In this document: positions 34,272 through 43,717 of the stretch, in pieces
Numbering within the stretch: position 1 is the first letter of the stretch
Layout of the letters: the number at the start of each line of letters is the position of its first letter
Position numbers and translations under genes: made by a program
Source of the DNA: an uncultured Lachnospiraceae bacterium
GTDB taxonomy: Bacteria; Bacillota; Clostridia; Lachnospirales; Lachnospiraceae
NCBI GenBank assembly: GCA_902493385.1
Contig: CABUPO010000005.1
Span: 101,718-165,717 of the forward strand
Direction: 5' to 3'
Length of the DNA stretch: 64,000 nucleotides
The notes under the pieces: model-generated
What the model saw: the letters and a program-made list of their open reading frames with translations, nothing else
Told to the model about the DNA's origin: nothing
Databases searched by the model: none

Positions 34272-35717
34272 ATGAGAAAAACAAAAATCGTATGCACTTT
34301 AGGTCCTAGTACAGATAATGAGGAAGTACTTGAAAAGCTGATTGAGGAAGGTATGGATGTTGCGAGATTCAATTTTTCGCACGGAGACCATGATACTCAC
34401 AGGAAAAGATTTGAACAGGTAGTTAAGCTCAGAGAAAAACATAACCGTCCGGTAGCGACTATGATAGATACAAAGGGACCTGAGATTCGTGTAGGTATGC
34501 TTGATACAGAGTCGGGAAAGATTAATCTGAAGGAAGGCGACGTTCTTTTGTTTGTGCCGGAGAGTGATTATCCGTTTCCTGCTTCAGGCGTAGACTATGT
34601 AATTCCGGTTACATACGAAAAGATCTCTTTCGATGTAACAAAGGGCATGCATATTCTTATTGACGACGGGCTTTTGGACTGTGAGGTAACAGACGTTAAG
34701 CCTCGTATGGTAACATGCCGTATGATTAACTACGGAGTATTAAAATCAAGAAAAGGAATCAATATTCCGGGATGCGAGCTTAATATGCCGTTTATAAGCG
34801 AGATTGACGAAAGAGACATAAGATTTGGCGCCGAGCTTGGATTTGATTTTGTCGCAGCGTCGTTTGTAAGAAGACCGGACGACGTGCTTGAGATAAGAAA
34901 GCTTCTTAAGGAGTGCGGCAGCAATATGCGTATTATTGCCAAAATTGAGAATAATGAAGGCGTTCATAATATTGATGAGATAATACGTGTAAGCGACGGA
35001 GTTATGGTTGCCAGAGGAGATATGGGTGTTGAGATTCCGGCTGAGGATGTGCCTGTAATCCAGAAGCGTATTATAAAGGATGTATATAAGGAAGGAAAAA
35101 TTGTTATTACGGCAACACAGATGCTTGAGTCTATGATTGAGCATAACAGGGCTACCCGTGCGGAGGTTAATGACGTTGCCAACGCCATATATGACGGCAC
35201 AAGCGCAATAATGCTTTCGGGAGAGACTGCTGCCGGAAAATACCCTGTGGAATCACTTCAGACTATGGTAAAAATAGCTGAACGTACGGAAGCTGATATA
35301 CATTATAAAAAGCGTTTTAATAACAGGGTGATGGAAAAGAGCGCCCTTGCAGTTACTGATGCAATATCCCATGCTGCATGTATGACAGCGCACGACCTTA
35401 ACGCAGAAGCAATTATAGGCGTAACGCTTACAGGAAGAACTGTTGTCAATATATCTAAATTCAGGCCTCTCTGTCCTATTATGGGATGTACGACTACTAA
35501 AGAAGTGTATTACCAGCTTAATCTTTCGTGGGGAGTAACGCCGCTTTTGATTGACAGGGAATATTCTACTAACGGACTGATAGATACTGCGGCAAGCGTA
35601 GTTAAAGAAAACGGGTATCTGTCTGACGAAGGTATGGCGGTTATCACCACAGGCGTTCCTATCGGCAAGGCGGGTAATACCAATATGATGCGTGTTATCA
35701 GCGGAAATAATTATTGA
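34272..35717 (+). CDS. pyk: Pyruvate kinase
   Basis: Final glycolytic step, converting phosphoenolpyruvate and ADP to pyruvate and ATP. 481 residues, the standard length without the extra C-terminal phosphotransferase-like domain found in bacilli. N-terminal KTKIVCTLGPSTDNE, active-site IIAKIENNEGV near 220 and MVARGDMGVEIP near 245, and the metal/substrate motif ATQMLESMI near 280. ATG 34272 follows AAAGGGA; in-frame upstream codons are within the promoter. miaB and prfC follow closely, linking glycolysis with translation genes in one transcript. Confidence 0.95.
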   Translation: MRKTKIVCTLGPSTDNEEVLEKLIEEGMDVARFNFSHGDHDTHRKRFEQVVKLREKHNRPVATMIDTKGPEIRVGMLDTESGKINLKEGDVLLFVPESDYPFPASGVDYVIPVTYEKISFDVTKGMHILIDDGLLDCEVTDVKPRMVTCRMINYGVLKSRKGINIPGCELNMPFISEIDERDIRFGAELGFDFVAASFVRRPDDVLEIRKLLKECGSNMRIIAKIENNEGVHNIDEIIRVSDGVMVARGDMGVEIPAEDVPVIQKRIIKDVYKEGKIVITATQMLESMIEHNRATRAEVNDVANAIYDGTSAIMLSGETAAGKYPVESLQTMVKIAERTEADIHYKKRFNNRVMEKSALAVTDAISHAACMTAHDLNAEAIIGVTLTGRTVVNISKFRPLCPIMGCTTTKEVYYQLNLSWGVTPLLIDREYSTNGLIDTAASVVKENGYLSDEGMAVITTGVPIGKAGNTNMMRVISGNNY

Positions 35718-35731
35718 AATGGGGAATATTA

Positions 35732-37162
35732 ATGATTGGTTATACTGCAGATAATCCGCCGGTTACTGAACCGGACAGACAGTATTACTATATTGAAAAA
35801 TGTAAAAAGATAATTAAAGATAAAAGTAATGCTCTTGGACGCGCGATGACGTGTGGGATAATTACGTTTGGATGTCAGATGAATTTCCATGATTCTGAAA
35901 AAATTATAGCCGTCCTTGAGCAGATTGGTTATGAGCATACGGGCAGGGAAGATGCCGATCTTGTTTTATACAATACGTGTACAGTCAGGGAAAATGCCAA
36001 TGAGAGAGTATACGGCAGGCTTGGGCAGCTTAAAGCGCGTAAAAAAGAGAATCCGGAAACTATTATAGCCCTTTGCGGATGTATGATGCAGGAAGAGCAT
36101 GTAATTAAAAAAATACAGCAGTCATACAGATTTGTGGATATAGTATTCGGAACTCATAACATATACAAATTTGCCGAGCTTCTTTATACAAGGCTTAGGC
36201 AGGAAGGACAGATTATCGACATATGGAAGGATGCAAAGGAGATTGTAGAAGAGCTTCCTGTTGAGAGAAAATATTCATTTAAGGCAGGAATCAATATTAT
36301 GTACGGCTGCAATAATTTCTGCAGCTACTGTATAGTTCCGTACGTAAGAGGCAGAGAAAGAAGCAGAAAGCCTGAAGATATAATAGCAGAGGCAGAAAGG
36401 CTTGCGGCCGACGGTGTAAAAGAAATAATGCTTTTAGGACAGAATGTAAATTCGTACGGAAAGAATCTGACGCCTGAGATTACATTTGCCGGGCTTTTAC
36501 ATAGAGTTGAAGAAATACCTGGAATAGAACGCATAAGATTTATGACGTCGCATCCAAAGGATTTGTCTGATGAGCTTATTGAAACGATGAAAAACTCAAA
36601 GAAAATATGCAGACATATTCATCTGCCTCTTCAGTCGGGAAGCACCAGAATACTGAAAAAGATGAACAGGCATTATACAAGAGAGGATTATCTTTTGCTC
36701 GTGGACAAATTAAAAAACGCAATGCCTGACATATCTATAACTACGGATATAATTGTAGGATTTCCGGGTGAAACAAACGAGGACCTTTCTGATACGTTGT
36801 CTATGGTAAAGCAAGTAGGCTATGACAGCGCGTTTACTTTTCAGTACTCAAAACGAACCGGTACTCCCGCCGCCGTGATGGATAATCAGATACCGCAGGA
36901 GAAAATGACGGAAAGGTTTGACAGGCTTCTTTCAGTTGTGCAGGAAACCGGGGCAGAAAGGACTGCAAGATTTACCGGACGGACGATGCCTGTACTGGTT
37001 GAGGAGAAAAATTCGCATGACGATACAATGGTTACGGGAAGGCTTGAGAATAATATAGTAGTGCATTTTACAGGTGACGAATCGCTTATAGGAAGCATAG
37101 TAAATGTAACTCTTACAGAATGCAAAGGATTTTATTATATAGGGAGAATTAATGATGTCTGA
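35732..37162 (+). CDS. miaB: tRNA-2-methylthio-N6-dimethylallyladenosine synthase
   Basis: Radical SAM methylthiotransferase that modifies A37 of tRNAs reading UNN codons. 476 residues. The N-terminal UPF0004 domain has cysteines in TFGCQMN, YNTCTVREN and LCGCM. The radical SAM cluster motif is GCNNFCSYCIVPYVRGRERS, and a TRAM domain ends the protein. ATG 35732 follows GGGGA with 6-base spacing; the TTG at 35714 overlaps the pyk stop and lacks an SD. The 3' end overlaps prfC by 11 bases. MtaB-type paralogues lack this exact N-terminal spacing. Confidence 0.94.
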   Translation: MIGYTADNPPVTEPDRQYYYIEKCKKIIKDKSNALGRAMTCGIITFGCQMNFHDSEKIIAVLEQIGYEHTGREDADLVLYNTCTVRENANERVYGRLGQLKARKKENPETIIALCGCMMQEEHVIKKIQQSYRFVDIVFGTHNIYKFAELLYTRLRQEGQIIDIWKDAKEIVEELPVERKYSFKAGINIMYGCNNFCSYCIVPYVRGRERSRKPEDIIAEAERLAADGVKEIMLLGQNVNSYGKNLTPEITFAGLLHRVEEIPGIERIRFMTSHPKDLSDELIETMKNSKKICRHIHLPLQSGSTRILKKMNRHYTREDYLLLVDKLKNAMPDISITTDIIVGFPGETNEDLSDTLSMVKQVGYDSAFTFQYSKRTGTPAAVMDNQIPQEKMTERFDRLLSVVQETGAERTARFTGRTMPVLVEEKNSHDDTMVTGRLENNIVVHFTGDESLIGSIVNVTLTECKGFYYIGRINDV

Positions 37163-38738
37163 CATTAAACATGAGATTAACAGAAGAAGAACGTTTGCAA
37201 TTATATCGCATCCGGACGCCGGAAAAACAACGCTTACTGAAAAATTTCTTTTGTACGGAGGAGCTATTAATCTGGCGGGAAGCGTAAAGGGAAGAAAAGC
37301 CGCAAAGCACGCTGTATCTGACTGGATGGAGATTGAGAAGGAGAGGGGAATTTCCGTTACGTCGTCTGTTATGCAGTTTGAATACGGAGGAAAATGCATT
37401 AATATTCTTGACACGCCGGGACATCAGGACTTCTCAGAGGATACGTACCGTACTCTTATGGCGGCTGATTCCGCAGTAATGGTCATCGACGGCTCGAAAG
37501 GTGTTGAGGCGCAGACTATTAAGCTGTTTAAGGTGTGCGTAATGAGGCATATACCTATATTTACATTTATCAATAAAATGGACAGAGAGGCAAACGACCC
37601 GTTTGACCTTATTGACGAGATTGAGTCGGTGCTTGGGATGCGGACCTGTCCTGTGAACTGGCCTATTGGCTCAGGAAAGAGTTTTAAAGGAGTATACGAC
37701 AGAAAATCAAAAGTTATTTCAAGGTTTATTCAGGGTGATAACGGACATAAAACAGAGGTTATCGAGACGAAGCTTGACGCTGCGGATATAGATGAACTGA
37801 TTTCAGCGCCGCTTAAGGAAAAGCTTGAGGAGGATATTGAGCTGTTAGACGGGGCAAGTGATGAATTTGATATTGAAAGAGTAAGAAAGGGAGAGCTTTC
37901 ACCGGTATTTTTCGGTTCGGCTCTTACTAATTTCGGTGTGGAGATATTCCTTAAGCATTTCCTTGAAATGACAACGCCTCCGCTTCCAAGAATAAGTAAC
38001 GAGGGGCTTGTCGACCCGTTTGGCGATGATTTTTCAGCATTTGTTTTTAAGATTCAGGCCAATATGAATAAGGCCCACAGAGACCGTATAGCTTTTATGA
38101 GGATATGCTCAGGTAAATTTGAGGCGGGAAAAGAAGTTTATCATGTTCAGGGCGAAAGAAAAATCAGGCTGACGCAGCCGCAGCAAATGATGGCAGAGGA
38201 AAGAAAACATGTAGAAGAGGCTTATGCCGGAGATATTATAGGAGTATTTGACCCGGGTATATTTGCCATAGGAGATACTATATGCAAACCGGGATGCAGG
38301 TTTGCATATGAGGGGATTCCTACGTTTGCACCGGAGCATTTTGCAAGAATCCGTCAGGTGGATACGATGAAGAGAAAACAGTTCATTAAAGGAATAGAGC
38401 AGATTGCCCTTGAAGGAGCTGTACAGATTTTTCAGGAATACAATACCGGTATGGAGGAGATTATTGCGGGAGTTGTAGGCGTGCTTCAGTTTGAGGTGCT
38501 TGAATACCGTCTTAAAAATGAGTACCGTGTGGATATAAGGCTTGAGCAGCTTCCGTACGAACATATCAGATGGATTGAAAATGATGAAATAGACATTGAC
38601 AGGCTTTCGGTAACTTCGGACACTAAAAAAATCAGGGATTTGAACGGAAGACCGCTTTTGTTATTTACGCATCCCTGGAGTATTAATACGGTTCTTGACA
38701 GAAATGAAGGACTTAGACTTTCAGAATTTGGAAGATAG
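37152..38738 (+). CDS. prfC: Peptide chain release factor 3
   Basis: GTPase that recycles RF1/RF2 from the terminating ribosome. 528 residues. G1 is SHPDAGKTTLTEK near residue 20, G3 is LDTPGHQDFSEDTY near 85, G4 is FINKMDREANDP near 137, followed by EF-Tu-like and RF3 C-terminal domains. GGGAG in the miaB tail serves ATG 37152; ATG 37155 is an equally possible start. Overlap with miaB implies translational coupling. Confidence 0.95.
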   Translation: MMSDIKHEINRRRTFAIISHPDAGKTTLTEKFLLYGGAINLAGSVKGRKAAKHAVSDWMEIEKERGISVTSSVMQFEYGGKCINILDTPGHQDFSEDTYRTLMAADSAVMVIDGSKGVEAQTIKLFKVCVMRHIPIFTFINKMDREANDPFDLIDEIESVLGMRTCPVNWPIGSGKSFKGVYDRKSKVISRFIQGDNGHKTEVIETKLDAADIDELISAPLKEKLEEDIELLDGASDEFDIERVRKGELSPVFFGSALTNFGVEIFLKHFLEMTTPPLPRISNEGLVDPFGDDFSAFVFKIQANMNKAHRDRIAFMRICSGKFEAGKEVYHVQGERKIRLTQPQQMMAEERKHVEEAYAGDIIGVFDPGIFAIGDTICKPGCRFAYEGIPTFAPEHFARIRQVDTMKRKQFIKGIEQIALEGAVQIFQEYNTGMEEIIAGVVGVLQFEVLEYRLKNEYRVDIRLEQLPYEHIRWIENDEIDIDRLSVTSDTKKIRDLNGRPLLLFTHPWSINTVLDRNEGLRLSEFGR

Positions 38739-38774
38739 TAATGAATACCGCGTTTTGTGGATGTTAAGAATACA

Positions 38775-38803
38775 TTGGCAAGCCGTATGAAAGGTGATAT
38801 GAT
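38775..38803 (+). promoter_or_regulatory. Promoter of degV (first copy)
   Basis: TTGGCA (38775-38780), 17-base spacer, TATGAT (38798-38803), 24 bases before the start codon. Confidence 0.65.
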
Positions 38804-38826
38804 ATCCTTGAATGGAGGGTTTTATA

Positions 38827-39699
38827 ATGAGTAAAACAGCAATTGTAACAGACAGCAACAGCGGTATAACACAAAGCCAGGGTAAAGAACTTGGTGTATT
38901 TGTACTTCCTATGCCTTTTTTGATTAATGGCGAGGAGTATCTTGAGGATATATCACTGACTCAGGAGGAGTTTTACGAATATCTTAAAACCGGAGCGGAT
39001 GTCAGTACAAGCCAGCCTTCAGTCGGCAGTGTTACGTCTCTGTGGGATGAGATACTGGCAATGGATGAATACGACGAGATAGTTCATATTCCTATGTCAA
39101 GCGGACTCAGCAGTTCATGCGATACGGCAGTTATGCTTTCAGAAAAATATGACGGCAGAGTTGAAGTTGTCGATAACCATAGAATATCAGTAACACAGAG
39201 ACAGTGCGTTTTAGAAGCTAAGGAAATGGCTGATAATGGAAGGTCTGCCGCAGAGATAAAAAAAGTTCTTATTGATACGGCAAAGGATACCAATATATTT
39301 ATTACTGTAAATGACCTTAAGTATCTTAAGAAGGGCGGAAGAGTTACTCCTGCCGGGGCCGCGCTTGCAACAATACTTGGGATTAAGCCTGTTCTCCAGA
39401 TATACGGTGAAAAGCTTGACGCATATGCGAAAGCAAGGTCAATAAAGCATGCGAAGCGTATAATGACTGAGGGACAGATTGAGGATCTTAAGAATCGTTT
39501 CCCAGAGGATTTTGAAAGCGGTAATTTCCATCTTCAGATAGCATATACCTATGACAGAGAAGCTGCAAATGAGTATAAGAAGGAGGTAATGGAAATGTTT
39601 CCGGGACATGAGATTGTTGTGAATCCGCTTTCGTTAAGCGTATCATGCCATATAGGACCGGGAGCTTTGGCGCTTGCTTATACAAGAAAACTTAATTAA
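38827..39699 (+). CDS. DegV family fatty-acid-binding protein
   Basis: 290 residues with the DegV fold that binds a fatty acid between two lobes. N-terminal KTAIVTDSNSGI, the TSQPSVG loop near residue 65, SSGLSSSC near 95, and the hallmark LKYLKKGGRVTPAGA near 165. Firmicute homologues (FakB) present exogenous fatty acids to the FakA kinase. No fakA-like gene is in the window. GGAGGG precedes ATG 38827. A second, divergent DegV protein is encoded at 53.9 kb, as expected if each binds a different acyl chain. Confidence 0.87.
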   Translation: MSKTAIVTDSNSGITQSQGKELGVFVLPMPFLINGEEYLEDISLTQEEFYEYLKTGADVSTSQPSVGSVTSLWDEILAMDEYDEIVHIPMSSGLSSSCDTAVMLSEKYDGRVEVVDNHRISVTQRQCVLEAKEMADNGRSAAEIKKVLIDTAKDTNIFITVNDLKYLKKGGRVTPAGAALATILGIKPVLQIYGEKLDAYAKARSIKHAKRIMTEGQIEDLKNRFPEDFESGNFHLQIAYTYDREAANEYKKEVMEMFPGHEIVVNPLSLSVSCHIGPGALALAYTRKLN

Positions 39700-39733
39700 T
39701 CATGTACAGTATTGTAACAATGTGATATTATTT

Positions 39734-39770
39734 ACAGGATAAGGACATAAGTTTTTATCCTGTATTTTTA
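39734..39770 (+). terminator. Intrinsic terminator after degV
   Basis: ACAGGATAA pairs with TTATCCTGT around a 12-base loop and is followed by ATTTTTAT. Confidence 0.8.
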
Positions 39771-39806
39771 TGAGAAAAAGCAACAAATTTTTTTGGAGGT
39801 GCAATA

Positions 39807-41111
39807 ATGAAAAAGGTAAAAAAAGCAGCATGCATACTTCTTGCCGCAGGCGTCTTATTAAGCGGGTTATCAGGAAATTATGCAGCAGACGCAGCAAAAA
39901 AGGCTGTATTAAAAAGTAAAAGGTTTACAATGAACGTTGGGGAAAAGAAGCAGATTAAAATTGCCGGCAGGCAGAAAAAAGCAGTATACAGATATGTATC
40001 TGCAAAAAAAGCTTTGGCGTCCGTTTCAAAGAAAGGTGTAATTAAAGCAAAGAAGGCAGGGAAGGTCAGGATTACTGTATCAGAAAAGCTTGCAAAAAAG
40101 ACAAGAAAATTAGGCAGGGTAACAGTCGTTATAAGAAATGTACAGATACAGCAGACACAGGCGACGAACCAGCCTGCACAGACACAGCCAGCGAATACAA
40201 TGCCTGTTATTACAGCGGAACCTACAGTCAGGCCTACAGAGATTCCAACACCGGAGCCAACGCCTACTGCAGAAATTATAAAGGCAGAACATGCAGATAT
40301 TGAGAATACGCTGCCTTCAGATTACATGACCAAGCAGGACGGAGTAAGGTGCAGCTATGAAATGATTAAATATTATTCAGAAGTGACTGAAAGCGAAAGG
40401 GCTGCAGATGTTTTCCTTCCTCCGGATTATGATCCTGATAAGCAGTATCCTGTTTTATACATGCTTCATGGCATAGGTCTTGGAGGAAGCAGATTCGGAC
40501 AGAGCAAAGATGCAGATATTTCAGTTATTACAGCTAATGCAGTTACATCCGGAAAAGCTAAGGAAATGATAATCGTTGCTCCTAACTGCCGCTGCTCGGA
40601 CGACCCGGAAACGGATACTCACAGCGCAGCCAATTACGCATTATATGATTTGTGCATTGATGATATTACAGGCAGTCTTATGCCATATATGGAAGAGAAT
40701 TATAATATTCTTACAGGACGCAAGAATACGTGTATAGCGGGCTGGTCAATGGGCGGACGTGAAGCTCTTTATGTAGGCATGTCTCATCCGGAGCTGTTCG
40801 GATACATAGCTGCATTTTGTCCTGCGCCGGGAATATTTGAATATGTAAGACCGGATATTGGCACTGGTGAGCCGGGATTATTTACAGAAGATACGTTTAC
40901 TCTTTCAGAGGAATATAAGAATAATACTTATATATTTATATTAAGAGGTATATATGATGATGTAGTGGGTCAGCATCCGGTTTTGTATCATCAGGCCCTC
41001 GAAAATAATGGCGTTCCTCATACATACTGGGAAAACGGAGTCGGACATTCGTGGGAGACAGGATACTATAACTTCATTAAGAATGTATTTGTGCTTGAAG
41101 GCGAGAAATAA
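39807..41111 (+). CDS. Secreted CE1-type esterase with N-terminal Big_2-like module
   Basis: 434 residues. A signal peptide (1-30) precedes a lysine-rich Big_2-like domain (about 30-110), a Gln/Thr/Pro linker (about 110-155) and an alpha/beta-hydrolase esterase domain of the feruloyl/acetylxylan esterase (CE1, esterase D) type. The nucleophile elbow is GWSMGGRE (near 310), the oxyanion region YMLHGIGLGG (near 222), and the histidine is in ENGVGHSWE (near 415). Substrate is probably ester-linked side groups on plant polysaccharide. TTGGAGGTG precedes ATG 39807. Flanked by terminators, so monocistronic. Confidence 0.83.
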   Translation: MKKVKKAACILLAAGVLLSGLSGNYAADAAKKAVLKSKRFTMNVGEKKQIKIAGRQKKAVYRYVSAKKALASVSKKGVIKAKKAGKVRITVSEKLAKKTRKLGRVTVVIRNVQIQQTQATNQPAQTQPANTMPVITAEPTVRPTEIPTPEPTPTAEIIKAEHADIENTLPSDYMTKQDGVRCSYEMIKYYSEVTESERAADVFLPPDYDPDKQYPVLYMLHGIGLGGSRFGQSKDADISVITANAVTSGKAKEMIIVAPNCRCSDDPETDTHSAANYALYDLCIDDITGSLMPYMEENYNILTGRKNTCIAGWSMGGREALYVGMSHPELFGYIAAFCPAPGIFEYVRPDIGTGEPGLFTEDTFTLSEEYKNNTYIFILRGIYDDVVGQHPVLYHQALENNGVPHTYWENGVGHSWETGYYNFIKNVFVLEGEK

Positions 41112-41136
41112 TATTTATCAGCATTAAAAATTTGGT

Positions 41137-41170
41137 CAGGTATGATGTATAATCATACCTGGCTGATTTT
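41137..41170 (+). terminator. Terminator after esterase gene
   Basis: CAGGTATGAT (41137-41146) pairs perfectly with ATCATACCTG (41152-41161), followed by GCTGATTTTA. Confidence 0.75.
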
Positions 41171-41238
41171 AATATTGATTGAAATGAAGGATTATGTATT
41201 TTGCAAAAGCTGTACAAAATTATTGTAAGGAGGATGTT

Positions 41239-41709
41239 ATGAAATTATTATTTAAGCAAAGAATATTTTCGTGGTTTGACAGCTATGATATATATAACGA
41301 AGAGGGACAGACAGTATACACAGTAAAGGGACAGCTGTCATGGGGGCACTGCCTTAAAATATTTGACGCATACGGAAAAGAAATCGGAACAGTAAAGGAA
41401 CGCGTGCTTACTTTTCTTCCCAAATTTGAGATATATCTCGAAAATAATTATATTGGCTGTATAAGTAAAGAATTGACTTTATTAAAACCAAAATACAATA
41501 TTGATTACAACGGCTGGCATATTGAAGGCGACTTTTGGGAATGGGATTATAGTATTTTGAACAGCAGCGGGCGGAATATAGCGACTGTCTCTAAACAGCT
41601 GTTTAAGCTTGCAGACACATATATAATTGATGTAAACGACCCGCAGGACGCGCTTTGCGCTCTTATGCTTGTTTTAGCGATTGATGCTGAAAAGTGCTCA
41701 GGGAATTGA
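41239..41709 (+). CDS. LURP-one-related (Tubby-like) family protein
   Basis: 156 residues, no signal peptide. The sequence follows the twelve-strand LOR/YxjI pattern: KQRIFSWFDSYDIYNEEG, a central KGQLSWGHCLKIFDAYGKEIG, and a late ISKELTLLKPKYNIDYNGW stretch. These bacterial proteins are of unknown function; the fold is related to scramblase/Tubby domains that bind lipids. TAAGGAGGA precedes ATG 41239. It stands alone between the esterase and the Csp-like protease. Confidence 0.75.
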   Translation: MKLLFKQRIFSWFDSYDIYNEEGQTVYTVKGQLSWGHCLKIFDAYGKEIGTVKERVLTFLPKFEIYLENNYIGCISKELTLLKPKYNIDYNGWHIEGDFWEWDYSILNSSGRNIATVSKQLFKLADTYIIDVNDPQDALCALMLVLAIDAEKCSGN

Positions 41710-41784
41710 CGGCTGTATCGAAATTTAAGAGCATTTCACATAAAATATAACTGCTGTATAGAATATATCAGAGGAGGTATATTC

Positions 41785-43512
41785 ATGCAGGACGAAAAAA
41801 TTGAAAATCAGCTGAATATGGCGCTGGAGGTAACGCCGGATGAAAGAGAACGTTCATCATCGCTTGGTACCGGATACGACATTAATGATAATACATGGGA
41901 GGTTGTAGTAAGATACAGCGGAAGCCTTGATGAGCTTTATGAAATGGGTATAACAGTAACCGTTCTTAACGGAGGTTATGCAGTTCTTAACCTTAAACAA
42001 TCACTTATTGAAGAGATTGCCAAGCTTCCCCAGATTGAATATATTGAGAAGCCTAAAAGCCTGTATTTTGAAGTACAGCAGGGTAAATCAGCTTCATGCT
42101 TTACGCCTGTATATAACCGCCTGAATCTGACAGGAAAAGATATATTGGTTGCAGTAATAGACGGCGGGGTAGATTATGCACATCCTGATTTTATAAATGA
42201 TGACGGTACAACAAGGATACTGTATTTGTGGGATCAGTCAATAAGCGGCAATCCTCCGCAAGGCTACAATATGGGAACTGAATATACCGCAGCGCAGATA
42301 AATGAGGCTTTAAGAGCCGGCACTATATCTGAAAGAAACAGTATAGTTCCGAGCCGTGATGTAAGCGGGCACGGTACGCATGTGCTTGGCATTGCATGTG
42401 GAAACGGCAGGGCAAGCAAAGGGAAATATACAGGCTGTGCGCCAGAGGCAGATATTATTGCTGTCAAGCTTGGAAGCCTGCGAAGTAATGCATTTCCAAT
42501 GACGACGGAGCTGATGCAGGGGATTAATTATGTGATAAATAAAGCGGCAGAACTTCAAAAACCTGCAGCCGTAAATATAAGCTTTGGGAACAGCTATGGC
42601 TCTCATACGGGAACCTCTCTTATTGAAACATTTATTGACGATATAGCAGGAGTATACAAAAGTGTAATCTGTATAGGTACGGGAAATGAGGGCGCAGAAA
42701 AAAGACATTATCGAGGAAAGCTTTCTTATGGCGAACAGAATGTCGAGCTGCTGGTATATGAATATACTCCTGCATTTTCTGTTCAGATATGGAAAAATTA
42801 TTATGATGATTTTAATATTGCAATTTACGCCCCTGATGGAACACAAAGCGGCGCTATAAGTAAAATAAGCGGAACACAGAGAATCAATATGTATGATACA
42901 GAGATACTTATATATTATGGCGAGCCGACGCCTTACAGCCTGCTTCAGGAGATATATATTGAAATGATACCGAATGGTAATTATTTTTCCGATGGAATAT
43001 GGAGCATAAAGCTTAGTCCGGTACGCATTGTGGACGGTAATTATAATATATGGCTTCCGTCAGGCGCGGCAATTAGCACGTCGACATCATTTTTGGTGCC
43101 GTCGGCGGATACAACCCTTACGATACCTTCGACAGCAAGGCGAGTGATATCTGTCGGAGCATATAATTCTAACACAATGCAGCCTGCTCCTTTTTCCGGG
43201 AGAGGATATCCTGTTTCGATAATAGCGGGAAAGCCTGAGATAGTAGCGCCGGGAGTCGATATTACTTCGGCGGCTGTGGGCGGTTCATATGACGTGCGTT
43301 CAGGAACGTCTATGGCGACCCCTTTTGTCACAGGTGCGGCGGCGCTTCTGATGCAGTGGGGGATAGCAGAGGGTAACGACCCTTTTTTATATGGCGAAAA
43401 AGTAAAAGCATATCTGATAAACGGAGCAAGACAGCTTCCGGGACAAAGCGAAACTCCTAATCCTATAACGGGCTTTGGGGCGCTTTGTGTGGCGGACAGT
43501 ATACCGGTTTAA
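41785..43512 (+). CDS. Csp-like S8 family protease without signal peptide
   Basis: 575 residues. The N-terminal prodomain (1-95) is followed by an S8 domain with Asp in VAVIDGGVDYAHPDF near 128, His in SGHGTHVLGIACGNG near 198 and Ser in SGTSMATPFVTGAAALL near 515. A jelly-roll-like insertion lies between His and Ser, and there is no export signal; all these features match the clostridial Csp germination-protease class, though non-sporulating relatives also carry such genes. AGAGGAGGT precedes the ATG. Its last 43 bases, including the stop, are duplicated at 45020-45062 across an inserted cassette, and the gene itself remains intact. Confidence 0.85.
   Translation: MQDEKIENQLNMALEVTPDERERSSSLGTGYDINDNTWEVVVRYSGSLDELYEMGITVTVLNGGYAVLNLKQSLIEEIAKLPQIEYIEKPKSLYFEVQQGKSASCFTPVYNRLNLTGKDILVAVIDGGVDYAHPDFINDDGTTRILYLWDQSISGNPPQGYNMGTEYTAAQINEALRAGTISERNSIVPSRDVSGHGTHVLGIACGNGRASKGKYTGCAPEADIIAVKLGSLRSNAFPMTTELMQGINYVINKAAELQKPAAVNISFGNSYGSHTGTSLIETFIDDIAGVYKSVICIGTGNEGAEKRHYRGKLSYGEQNVELLVYEYTPAFSVQIWKNYYDDFNIAIYAPDGTQSGAISKISGTQRINMYDTEILIYYGEPTPYSLLQEIYIEMIPNGNYFSDGIWSIKLSPVRIVDGNYNIWLPSGAAISTSTSFLVPSADTTLTIPSTARRVISVGAYNSNTMQPAPFSGRGYPVSIIAGKPEIVAPGVDITSAAVGGSYDVRSGTSMATPFVTGAAALLMQWGIAEGNDPFLYGEKVKAYLINGARQLPGQSETPNPITGFGALCVADSIPV
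43470..43512 (+). repeat. 43-bp direct repeat, left copy (attL-like)
   Basis: Covers the last 13 codons and stop of the subtilase gene and is identical, base for base, to 45020-45062. Homology ends sharply on both sides. Confidence 0.95.
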
Positions 43513-43575
43513 ATTTATAAAAACAAGAGTTTTCAGAAAAATGGTGAAAAGGACAATAAAAAGTATCAATTATAA

Positions 43576-43604
43576 TTTACTTTACAAATTAATAACAGTA
43601 TAAT
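43576..43604 (+). promoter_or_regulatory. Promoter of the kinase cassette
   Basis: TTTACT (43576-43581), 17-base spacer, TATAAT (43599-43604). An imperfect AATTT/AAATT inverted repeat overlaps the -35 region. The leader before the kinase start is about 110 bases. Confidence 0.6.
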
Positions 43605-43717
43605 GTGTATAAAACAAATAAATTTTAATTTTATTTGAAATAACGAAGATTATACAAAAGATTACGTGGGAACATTTGGAAGGTGGGTGCAGAAAAAAGT
43701 TGAGATGAGGTGATGTT